Source of the DNA: Paraphysomonas bandaiensis
Taxonomy: Eukaryota; Chrysophyceae
Direction: 5' to 3'
Assembly (NCBI GenBank): GCA_965644295.1
Contig: CBFFRP010000363.1
Location: 496,001-560,000 of the forward strand
Length of the DNA: 64,000 nucleotides
In this document: positions 45,797 through 55,068 of the stretch, piece after piece
Layout of the letters: every line of letters begins with the position of its first letter
How positions within the stretch are numbered: position 1 is the first letter of the stretch
Notes under the pieces: model-generated
What the model saw: only the letters and a program-made list of their open reading frames with translations
Told to the model about the DNA's origin: nothing
The model's database searches: none
Translations under genes and position numbers: made by a program

Positions 45797-47161
45797 GTAC
45801 ATATCTATGTACGTATTTTTAGATGTGGTCTTCATTGGACGATGCATGTTTTATTTACTGTGACCTCGAAGTTGTCTCTGCAGTTCTGTCATGTTGCACA
45901 TTCCGTCAAGACTGGATCTTTCGGACTTGCATATACGTACATAGATAGATATGCATGTAGACGAGAGAGTTGAGGAGCCATAGATGTGATACCTGCTATA
46001 AACCATATACAGATAAGCAATGAGAGGGATGACGGCTACGTGTATGACTGCTGAGGTGATAGGAGAGGGGAGGGGCTGAGATACGGAGTGATGAGTAGCA
46101 GTTGTCTTAATTGTAGAGGGGTGTAGGTGTAGAGGGGAGGATATTCTTGAGGGCTGTATCGGTACATTTGCCTGCTCCAGTTGACAACAACTTGAATACA
46201 GTGACCAGAAACACTATAGCGTATAGCATATTACAGTTGAAGGAGTGTATATCATGATTTGCATTGTTTTGGAAATGTTGTGGTTTTGGAGACTTTACTA
46301 GTCTCGATAGAGCTGGATATACGGCTGAGTTGCTAATATGAGTTCCTTATTATTAAAAGTCATAATAGTTGTTGGTATCACACAACTGCTATAAAGAAAT
46401 TCATAATCGCATGCTCCAGAGAATGCATCTTCTACCTTCAACACATGTACCACCCACAAGAAACGATACTTTACAAATAAAATCAAGTTCTATAAAGTTG
46501 AACTTCTTCTGACGCTCGACCTTACTCAACTCCCTACTGATAATAGTTTCTATCACGTAGTGAATGTCTTATTATTAGCAATAGGCGTGTAAGAGTCAGA
46601 ACTAATGGAGCTAAAATTCAAACTTGTATTCACACAGTTACCACAGAAATCTCATTCCAGGAAGGGGACCTATAGACTATCTTATGAAGATAACACGAAG
46701 CATATGCTACAAACACGGATCACTTGTTGTATGCAACTCATTGGCTTATACATGAAACTTATCGTATGCACATCATGTATTGTAAATTACGCTGTTGCTG
46801 ACATATCAACATAAAGTATATGTTCTCCGTTGATTTTTAAGTTCTCCGTCATGGTCTCCTGGTTAGATTTTCTTCTAATAGTGTGGATACTCTGGTTCTT
46901 TAATTATGTTGACAGCTTTTCCCCCTCCCATCACTGAATCCGGTAATCTGTGGAATGTGACAAAAGTGAGAGAAGTGGTTAATATATCGGCCAACATTTC
47001 GTTGGTGGGGATATAATGAACAATAATAAAATGAGAGGACAATTGTTCTCACATGAATTGGTATCTCATGGCGATGTGCTTAGTACGTTGGTGATATACT
47101 GGATTTAAGCATAGCTAAATTACTCCTTTGCTGTGGCACGAAATAGTACTTGATAAAAGAA
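45797..47161. other. Intergenic
   Basis: Unique AT-rich sequence, purine-rich near 46030-46140. No gene or RNA recognised. Confidence 0.45.
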
Positions 47162-47455
47162 GAGGAAAGCAGGCTTGCGTAACCATTAATGGCCATTAAT
47201 GGTTTGATTACTATTGCTTCATTGCTTTAGAAAGAAGTAAATGGAAAGTGTTAATAATTAGACTAAGTACTAGCTATTTAACAGCAATGATGAGCAGTTC
47301 GTTCCCATGTTACAGGTCAGATATAGCTAATGCGAACAATATTTTTAAACATCATCAGCAACTATAATATCATCAATGGTAACTTCGTTCCATAAGAATT
47401 TGTTACAACGCAAAAAGAGTAGCAGCTCCAAAGGGTGGGGTTCCATTCGCTTGCG

Positions 47456-48345
47456 CTAGTCTCCCATAATAAGCTTTGCTCTGCTAAATAATCGCTCAAC
47501 AATATTGGAAGTCGTCACCAAATGATTCATGGAGCGATATTTAGTGGCTCTTCTGCTGTTCTTTGCCTTTTTTGCCACAGCTTCTCTCACTATATCTACA
47601 GCAAATCCTCTTGTTTCCCCCGTTTCATCATCGCCACTGCTATCGTCATCCTTATGAGCCGCAAGGAAATAGCCCATAACGGTTTTAGCTTCTGCAACAG
47701 TCAGAGTATTCTCCAGTTGGCTTTGAATTTTCACAACAGCTCTCTCGAATATTGGGTCAGTTGTAATGGTAGCATTAGCACCAAGATACTGTTCCATATC
47801 TGGAAAGTTTTCAATAAGTTTGTCAAACATGCTACCGTAACGCACAACATAATGATCTACAGACGATTTCTGCAGCATCAATGCGACTTCGTTGCACTCA
47901 GCAAGGTCTGATGTCACTTGCGCGATCCGTCGGTGCTGTGGTACAGAAGGTAGTAAGTCCGTAACATCGTCATTGAAATTATCACAAGTCAACACAGGAG
48001 TAAGTAACAAATACCGCTTCCATGAATGATGGACAGAGTTCCAGCGTGTCATTCCTAAGACAAGCAGCATAACCAGATATTTTTCGTAACCTTGATGAAT
48101 TCTTCAAGGTTCGTAGTTTCTTCATAAGATTTTGCACTACGTCTAGCAAATCATCTTCACCTTCATAGAGTTTGGAAACTGCAAGGTTTAATTTGTGAGA
48201 TGCGCAACCCAGTAAAGGCACTCGGAGCAATCGTGCCAATTTTCTGTTGACGCTACAGTTATCACCAGCCACGCATTCAATGTTATCAAAATTGCGACCA
48301 ACAAGAGTTAATTCGTCGAAAACGTAATCTTCGATAGACTCAGCT
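47456..48345 (-). pseudogene. hAT transposase, frameshifted
   Basis: Minus-strand sequence gives hAT core motifs in two frames. The upstream part contains NIECVAGDNCSVNRKLARLL and LLGCASHKLNLAVSKL (catalytic-domain Asp and the CxxH motif). The downstream part starts MTRWNSVHHSWKRYL and ends with the dimerisation motif NIVERLFSRAKLIMGD. The frame changes at about 48050-48110, so the protein is broken. The N-terminal BED-type finger region was not found intact. The element could still move if a related copy supplies transposase. Confidence 0.88.
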
Positions 48346-49362
48346 GTAAAAAGTCAATATCTTCATCATTATCGTCATCGTCCACCTCATCCTGTGGACC
48401 ACAGCACAACAATACAGTTGTTACATTGCCTTTACCATCTGACCATTTTGCAAAATTGCTATGTAGTGCTCGGTTCCGCAAGTCCAATCATCGAAAATAA
48501 AACCGAAAGAATTGGGGATGATGTGTTTTATTGCATTCTCCACAGAAAACCCAAGTTTTTCAAGATACTTCATCAGAGTTGTACGTGAAATCGACTCCAA
48601 ATTTTAGTGTTCTTTCGAGTGAAAGAATTCTCCACAAAGGAAAAAGGCTGGTCACCCATAATTACCCACTCTAACCATTTGTGAATTTTGATGGCTTTCC
48701 TTGTCACTGTCCTCTCCATATATCAGGGGTGGTTGCACAATTTGCTCATGTGCAGGCATGGATCCGACTCATCTTTCTCGAAAAAGGCTTTGTAAATTGT
48801 AGGGCCGTCGTATAATTTGCTCATTTATTAAAACGGTGCATTGAACAGAACATTTATGGCAATCCTGCTACATATCGCATTTCTTAAATCTATATAAATG
48901 GGTGGTTTTGCTATTACTGCTGTCCAAATGGACTATTATTGTTTTTTCTCTTTTTTTTAGTTATTTTTAAGTCAAAAATCAGGGGGGAAAATGGGAACAT
49001 AAACAAGAGATGGATGAAGTTGCAGATCAACATGACTGAGAACTCTGAGCTAATGGCGATTTAATAAGTATTAAAAATGCAAAATATTATTATATAAGCG
49101 TTGTCACGTACACATTGCAAATATGATCGAGCCACTCGTGTTGTAATTTCTTCTCGTTTGAATTAAAGTCTCCGTTTATTGCTTATTCACTATACATAAT
49201 TTTCTATTTTTGTATTATAATATATTACATAAAGTTCTTATTGCTTATTATATGCTGACAAGTGGTGGTACAATCAATTCATGTTAACATTCACAAACAA
49301 CATGATTGTGATGTTATCACACCAATAGAATTTATATGAATTCTTAAAACAGATTGCTTAAA

Positions 49363-49454
49363 TGACTTAAATACGTATATAATATATTAATAACTAATAA
49401 TGGACCGGTGACTTAAATACGTATATAATATATTAATAACTAATAATGGACCGG
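49363..49454. repeat. 46 bp tandem duplication inside the hAT element
   Basis: The unit from TGACTTAAATACGTATATAA to TGGACCGG occurs twice without a visible mismatch. Confidence 0.95.
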
Positions 49455-49656
49455 AAGGTCGTGGCTTGTCACGTATTCTTACATGGTGCTGACAACTAGA
49501 TACTAACTAATGGATATTGCCATTTTAATGGCCATTAATGGGCACTACATCTCTCCCCCATTTTAATGGCCATTAACGAATTGCTTTTTCTCCATTTCAT
49601 GGGGGAAGGCCATTAATGGCCATTACCATTAATAGTTACGCAAGCCTGGAGGAAAG

Positions 49657-50754
49657 TAGTGAGGGTATGGCAAGATGATCATAGAGTGATATATTCTCCC
49701 ATCGTGGAAGATAGAGCGGCAGTGGCTTTATTTTCCTGAGAAGAGGCAATTGTCAGTGAAGAAGCAGAATGCTGTATTTGGCTTGAAGGTCAGCAGGTTA
49801 TATTGGATTCAATCGATGTCAGATATCCGGTTAGTATTACAGATTAGCCAGAATATTGGAAACCTTTGTCGGCAGTGCCTTTAAGGTACCGAAGAAACTA
49901 TTAATGCAGCAATACAGATGGTTACTACTGATTTAGAATTGGTACGAGCATATCCACAGGTAGTAATAGAGTACACAAAGATCATTGATGTCAAATTTAG
50001 AGTCGAGGGAACTCTTAACCTGTTGTAAGTAGTGTAACGACTACGGGTGATTGAGCCTCGCTATCATGACTAACATTGCTGGTCTTATCATCCCTGTCCA
50101 TGTGCACAGGTGATGTGGGGTAGGATAGTCTTCTCACAACACTCTTCACTTAACTTCCTCTTCTTACTCTTTACTTCGCTACTTCTTAACTTTCAACTCA
50201 ACTACAATATCAACTTTCACTATTATATCTAAAACTCCATATCCTTCTACCTATATCCCCATAGTTAATTCTAGAAGTGGTTTCCCAGCCATAAATAGCT
50301 AGTTTTCTACTTCCAGAAATAATCATATAGAAATCCCTTAACATCCTGCTATCTACTCCTATATCGTCCTACAGAATACCTACGTATACCATCATAATAC
50401 TGTACGGGTTACCATGAACGTCCGTTGCATCCGTATGTACGGGTAGTTCCGGTACACTCCAACCCTATATCTGGCCTTAATACTCGTATCTTCTAATCTA
50501 ATCTTATCTACCATCTACATCTCATCTCATACTACAACCTACATCACTTCATCTTATTCTTCAGCCATAACAACCTCCTAAATCACCCATACTTGTCATA
50601 CCCAATTTTGCTACAGTAGGTATGTCTAGTTTTTCGCTCTATAATGATGTCGCTGCAATAATAGTGATGCCTCAATCTATACGCAGTCAAGGATGGCACT
50701 TTATTTTCTATTAATAATCACTCGTCTCAAAATTAACGAGCGAAACGACAAGCT
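49657..50754. other. Intergenic between hAT and copia elements
   Basis: Pyrimidine-rich around 50150-50260. No intact gene recognised; some stretches may be remnants. Confidence 0.4.
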
Positions 50755-50759
50755 AGAGA

Positions 50760-51052
50760 TAACAGAAGTTGACATTATTTGCTAAGGTTTACTATTCTCA
50801 ACTGATAAGATGAAATTATAAACATTACATGATAAAGAACCTAAGTTGTGTTCGATGTGTTCAACACCATTCATTTACTACTATAGTCTACAAACCACAC
50901 ACTCAGTGATCGTATCCTGTATAGTCACCCACTTCTACTTCAGTTTCATACTACACAATATAATGTACTAATTACATATATATCTTTCGATCCTTGCATC
51001 TCACATAATACTGCACTCAATTGCAAGTATATAGAATCTTCAGATCTCAACA
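50760..51052 (-). repeat. 3' LTR of the copia-type element
   Basis: 293 bp, matching 54615-54907 at all positions but the outermost. It is followed on the host side by the AGAGA target duplication. Confidence 0.95.
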
Positions 51053-51062
51053 CTCCCCCTCA
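51053..51062 (-). other. Polypurine tract of the copia-type element
   Basis: On the minus strand GAGGGGGAG directly precedes the 3' LTR, the expected site of plus-strand priming. Confidence 0.8.
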
Positions 51063-51177
51063 ATTGAGTGTTGTACTATGACGCCTCCCAGCTATTGAAT
51101 GCCTGAGATAAAAAAAATTCTTGACAGTAAAATAGACTCATCTCTAAGTCTAAACCTCTGTCTAAAAAACTCAGTAC

Positions 51178-51600
51178 CTACTTGCGTCTTCTTTTATCCC
51201 TTGGTCCCTCATTAATCACTTCAGTGGAACTCTTAATTTTCTCTCCAAGATTTCTCTTTCTCTGCTCCACATATGATAAACCAACCAATGACTTTGTATA
51301 AATATCTGCTGCTTGTTGCGATGTATGCACATGCACTAACTTAATCGTATTGAACTGATTGGGATCCACGTGCTCTCTCACCATGTGATACTTAATCTCA
51401 ATGTGCTTCGACTTCTTGTGAAACACTGGGTTTTCGGCCAAATCCTGGGCACTCTGACTGTCGATGAAGAATGGTGTGGGTTTGATGAGCCTCAACTTAA
51501 TCTCACCCGTCACCCCCCGAACCCATAGCACTTCTTGGAGACCCGAGTAAATACACTGATACTCAGACTGCATGCTTGACGTTGCCACTGTCGTCTGCAG
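51178..51600 (-). pseudogene. Copia-type RNase H C-terminal part
   Basis: The minus frame from about 51597 begins QTTVATSSMQSEYQCIYSGL, corresponding to the TVALSSxEAEY motif of copia RNase H. It continues PTPFFIDSQSAQDLAENPVF, KHIEIKYHMVREHV and QQAADIYTKSL. The first RNase H acidic motif and all of the RT are missing upstream, because the sequence joins the linker/RT start at a junction near 51597-51605. It is in a different frame from both the linker and gag-integrase. Confidence 0.9.
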
Positions 51601-51604
51601 TGCT

Positions 51605-51889
51605 CCACTCCCTGTGCTCGGCACTCTCCAAGGACTCACGATGTGTCTGAGGCACTTTCGACTCTTCCGCTGACATCCACACTGAGTCTGCCTCCTGTAA
51701 AAGGTCACTCACATCACTCTCATCACTCAAATGATGGATTTGTCCTAACACCGACACATTCGTTACCGTCCTTGGAGTTCTTGCGCGTTTGCCGTGCGGA
51801 TGATTCTCGGCAGGGGTCCCTTCCCCCGAAGGTAATGCTGAGTCAGCCTGGGGCTGCACCTGCCCACTTTCCGACTGCTGTGGCACCAC
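51605..51889 (-). pseudogene. Copia-type linker and first residues of reverse transcriptase
   Basis: This minus frame is Pro/Ser/Glu-rich and ends in VPQTHRESLESAEHREW, which matches the P.t..EAl.s.e...W start of copia reverse transcriptases. It is then cut off at the deletion junction. It overlaps the end of the gag-integrase frame in a different phase, so a frameshift also separates the two. Confidence 0.75.
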
Positions 51890-54630
51890 TCTCCGCTGAT
51901 ACCGCCGTCACGGTTGTCAGTAACTCTGGCCCTAACCACCCTCTGCGCAAGATCCTCTGTCATCTTCTTGATGTCAGCAATATGAATAGGAGTTTTATCC
52001 TCCACTTGAACCTGGTTACCAGTAACCAACGACCGGTATCCCACAATAAGTCCCTTCCTTATCACCACTCTGTTAGTCTTGTATAGCAGACCACCATCCT
52101 CATGGTGCTTTCCGATAAGATACTCAAACTCACCCGGTTGACGAGCCTCGGGATCTATAGCCACTTGAGCCTCCTCCAGCTCTCTATAATAATCCTGAGA
52201 CCTCTCAGGTACCGATTCATCAAATAATACATGTACAGAGTGTACTACGGTGTCCCCCACTAGCACCTTGTATCCTTTTCGATCAGCTGGATACCCTATG
52301 AAATAACCTGTCATTGCTTTGTCCTCCCAGTCCTTCCTCCTGTCGGCCTTGGGTGTTAGCACATATGCTTTGCACCCCCATTTCCGTAGCCACGATAGGC
52401 TGGGAACGCTCCCCCCTGGGACACACTCATATGGAGACATCCATCCTTGCCACGTCCGAGTTGGCATTCGTCGCACAATGTAACATGCAGTTTGATAAGC
52501 ATCAAACCAGAACGACTTTGGAAGTCCAGATGCCGTCAACATCGTCAGTGTCATCTCCCCAATTGTTCGGAATTTCCTCTCAGACACCGCGTTGAGCTCT
52601 GGCGTGTCTCGTGTTGTATGTGACACCCGAGTCCCATATCGCTGCAACAGATACTCTCTTATCTGCTGACTAATAAGTTCGGATCCTCCATCGGCATGAT
52701 ACTCCACTATACGGTTCCACCCCTCGTACTTCACTAAGTGGACCTCGCACAAGTGTCGTAGACATTTGAACACCTCCTCTCCGCTTCGAGTCCTCAATCC
52801 ATATTCCCATATCATCTTTGTTGCTAAGTCCGTAAATAGGAGCACGTACTTATACCCTTGTCTGGATTCACAATTGAGGTAGACTGAGATGTCCGCTGTC
52901 ACTCTTTCCAGAAACCTGACTGCGCTTAGCTCTTCGTTGTCCCGTGATTTGAACGAATGCCTGGTTATCTTCGCCTTGGCACACCATTTACACAGGGGTT
53001 TCTTGCAACTCTTCTCCTTTGCCTTCGAAAGGTGATGTCGTTGTAGTCTTGATCCTCTGAATAACATGTGTCGGTGAGCTTCTATTAACTTCGATTTCGA
53101 GACATGTCCAGTACGCTCATGTAAGCGATCCAACGCATCTTGTCCTGTATTATCCGACAAATTTACCTCCTCCATCTGATTGCACATAGACACATTTGGC
53201 AGATTTAACACCTCCATCAAGTCCACATACGGCATTCCTCCATGCTCATCGTACTCTCCAGTCAACACCTCGTTTCCAGAGTCCAATTCCACGATTTTAG
53301 GCTTTCGAAGCAGTTGTAATCCGTATCCCATTGATCTCAGCATTCCTCCTGACACAATGTTCTTCACCGCTTCTTCACTAACTCTGATGTCTCTCCATTC
53401 CCCGAATGTACCACTTCCCTGTGTCTCCAATTGAGAACCCTTTCTAGTTAGTTGGATTGCCCCAAACTCAGGAGTAAATGACTCCAGTGCAACTTTATCC
53501 TTTACTATAAACAGTCTTTTACTTGCACAACTGTCCAGATATACACGAGGTTCTTCCGACGTATCCACCGATAGCAAAACCTCTTCTCCAAACATATTCG
53601 CTTCATCATCCGACGACTCTCCGTCGTTGACGTATTTCTTCCATTCTGTCTCGAATTTCCTGTTCGATTTTCCAGGATTCTCATTATCCGGGTTTTTTAT
53701 GTTCTTCCGTTTTTTCGACTTGCACTGTCGGGCTTTGTGACTAAAATCTTCACAGATATGACAACCAGTATAATCCTTTGACCCTGGCTGCTGCACACTC
53801 TTCGAAGTGTTTTCCTTTGTCTTCCCTTTTCTTTTAAACTTATCCATTTTTCTTTGTCGTTCCTTAGCATAACAATTCGCTGCTACATGTCCCTTCTTCC
53901 GACAAAATGAACAAACCACTGGCTCCTTCGACGCTGTAAAATTGATCTCTTCAGACTTGTCTCCCTTTAGTTTCTTCAGCTGCGTCATAGCCTCGTCATA
54001 CTCTTCACAAGCCTCTTTCACCGAATCAAATGTAGTTGTTGCTTTAGGCATCATCGCTACCGACATCCATAAATCATGTAATTCCTCTATCTGCAGCGCT
54101 GCTTTTATCTTTGCTAATTTACTTGCCTCTGTCTGCGGTTGTCCCAATTTTATGAGCTTCTGGATTATACCGTTCAGTCGATCTACCCCAACAGACACCT
54201 TTTCCCCCGGCCTTATTTTGAACGAATGGTATTCTGCCGTAGTCTTCTCCAATACAGTCCCAATCTCGCCTCTGAACCTATCAACCAGTGTCTGAAGGAG
54301 CTCACTGGATAACACCTCCTTAGCAGGATCATCAGCAGGTAAAATTGCCTTCCCCTCCAAATATTGATTGGCTACCTCCAACACATCAGGGTCATGCTCG
54401 CAAGCCTCCCAAATAGTACTAACACAGGTATCATTACGCTCTCTCCATGACTCTAAATTCCTTCCTCCGGCTGGCGGGTCCTCCAAGCCAAGATGGTTTC
54501 GGTTTTTCTTCATTAGATGCATCTTGATTTTTCTCGCTGAATAGTCTGCTTGGTTCTTGTCAAACCGTAGCTTCTTGTCATCTTCCCCATCCCTACAACT
54601 AGCATTCGCTACCACAACAGAAGTTGACAT
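51763..54630 (-). CDS. Copia-type Gag-protease-integrase polyprotein, 955 aa
   Basis: A single open frame encodes a gag_pre/UBN2-type Gag (1-235), two zinc knuckles (Cys240-Cys253, CSFCRKKGHVAANC; and 290-303, CHICEDFSHKARQC), a protease with LDSCAS (Asp366), an HHCC zinc-binding GAG-pre-integrase (504-550), and an integrase core with Asp580 (TADISVYL), Asp647 (YHADGGSE) and Glu684 (NAVSERKF). Copia-type post-integrase sequence (CKAYVLTPKADRRKDWEDK, GYFIGYPADRKGYK) follows. About the last 60 residues are out-of-frame linker. The ATG at 54630 lies inside the 5' LTR, and the primer-binding site is translated as part of the N-terminus. An alternative start is Met37. No stop interrupts the 955 codons. 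Confidence 0.93.
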   Translation of the reverse strand: MSTSVVVANASCRDGEDDKKLRFDKNQADYSARKIKMHLMKKNRNHLGLEDPPAGGRNLESWRERNDTCVSTIWEACEHDPDVLEVANQYLEGKAILPADDPAKEVLSSELLQTLVDRFRGEIGTVLEKTTAEYHSFKIRPGEKVSVGVDRLNGIIQKLIKLGQPQTEASKLAKIKAALQIEELHDLWMSVAMMPKATTTFDSVKEACEEYDEAMTQLKKLKGDKSEEINFTASKEPVVCSFCRKKGHVAANCYAKERQRKMDKFKRKGKTKENTSKSVQQPGSKDYTGCHICEDFSHKARQCKSKKRKNIKNPDNENPGKSNRKFETEWKKYVNDGESSDDEANMFGEEVLLSVDTSEEPRVYLDSCASKRLFIVKDKVALESFTPEFGAIQLTRKGSQLETQGSGTFGEWRDIRVSEEAVKNIVSGGMLRSMGYGLQLLRKPKIVELDSGNEVLTGEYDEHGGMPYVDLMEVLNLPNVSMCNQMEEVNLSDNTGQDALDRLHERTGHVSKSKLIEAHRHMLFRGSRLQRHHLSKAKEKSCKKPLCKWCAKAKITRHSFKSRDNEELSAVRFLERVTADISVYLNCESRQGYKYVLLFTDLATKMIWEYGLRTRSGEEVFKCLRHLCEVHLVKYEGWNRIVEYHADGGSELISQQIREYLLQRYGTRVSHTTRDTPELNAVSERKFRTIGEMTLTMLTASGLPKSFWFDAYQTACYIVRRMPTRTWQGWMSPYECVPGGSVPSLSWLRKWGCKAYVLTPKADRRKDWEDKAMTGYFIGYPADRKGYKVLVGDTVVHSVHVLFDESVPERSQDYYRELEEAQVAIDPEARQPGEFEYLIGKHHEDGGLLYKTNRVVIRKGLIVGYRSLVTGNQVQVEDKTPIHIADIKKMTEDLAQRVVRARVTDNRDGGISGEWCHSSRKVGRCSPRLTQHYLRGKGPLPRIIRTANAQELQGR
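54602..54614 (-). other. Primer-binding site of the copia-type element
   Basis: Directly after the 5' LTR the minus strand reads TGGTAGCGAATG. TGG complements the CCA end of a tRNA, and TGGTA recalls the initiator-methionine tRNA sites of Ty1/copia elements. It lies inside the gag reading frame. Confidence 0.7.
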
Positions 54631-54907
54631 TATTTGCTAAGGTTTACTATTCTCAACTGATAAGATGAAATTATAAACATTACATGATAAAGAACCTAAG
54701 TTGTGTTCGATGTGTTCAACACCATTCATTTACTACTATAGTCTACAAACCACACACTCAGTGATCGTATCCTGTATAGTCACCCACTTCTACTTCAGTT
54801 TCATACTACACAATATAATGTACTAATTACATATATATCTTTCGATCCTTGCATCTCACATAATACTGCACTCAATTGCAAGTATATAGAATCTTCAGAT
54901 CTCAACA
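54615..54907 (-). repeat. 5' LTR of the copia-type element
   Basis: 293 bp; starts TGTTGAGATC on the minus strand and contains the gag ATG 16 bases before its end. It sits about 160 bp beyond the stop of the PDZ gene. Confidence 0.95.
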
Positions 54908-55068
54908 AGAGAAATTGTAACTGCTAATACATTTGTCGCTTGGCCGGTATATTTACCGTGGAACAAGTTGGTGTTAGTAATGCTAGTTTATTTACACTCC
55001 AATACAAAATATATTGCAACACTTGTTAACGCACATATATATCGTGACGTGACCACTCAGCTCTATCT

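Larger units (their letters stand above)
47170..49648 (-). mobile_element. hAT DNA transposon, 2479 bp, with TIRs and 8 bp TSD
   Basis: The element starts CAGGCTTGCGTAACCATTAA and ends with the matching inverted GTTACGCAAGCCTG. The 8 bp target duplication GAGGAAAG is exact on both sides (47162-47169 and 49649-49656), as expected for hAT. Subterminal GGCCATTAATGG-type repeats lie near both ends (about 47184-47203, 49525-49575, 49606-49635) and may be transposase-binding sites. Inside, a frameshifted transposase lies on the minus strand and a 46 bp tandem duplication at 49363-49454. Confidence 0.95.
50760..54907 (-). mobile_element. Ty1/copia-type LTR retrotransposon lacking reverse transcriptase, 4148 bp
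   Basis: Two 293 bp LTRs (50760-51052 and 54615-54907) differ by eye only at their last base. The 5 bp target duplication AGAGA flanks the element (50755-50759 and 54908-54912). On the minus strand the LTR begins TGTTGAGATC. A primer-binding site TGGTAGCGAAT follows the 5' LTR directly, and a polypurine tract GAGGGGGAG precedes the 3' LTR. Gag, protease and integrase are present in that order, the copia order, followed by a linker and an RNase H end. The reverse transcriptase between them is deleted. Near-identical LTRs mean recent insertion, presumably with RT supplied by another element. Confidence 0.95.
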
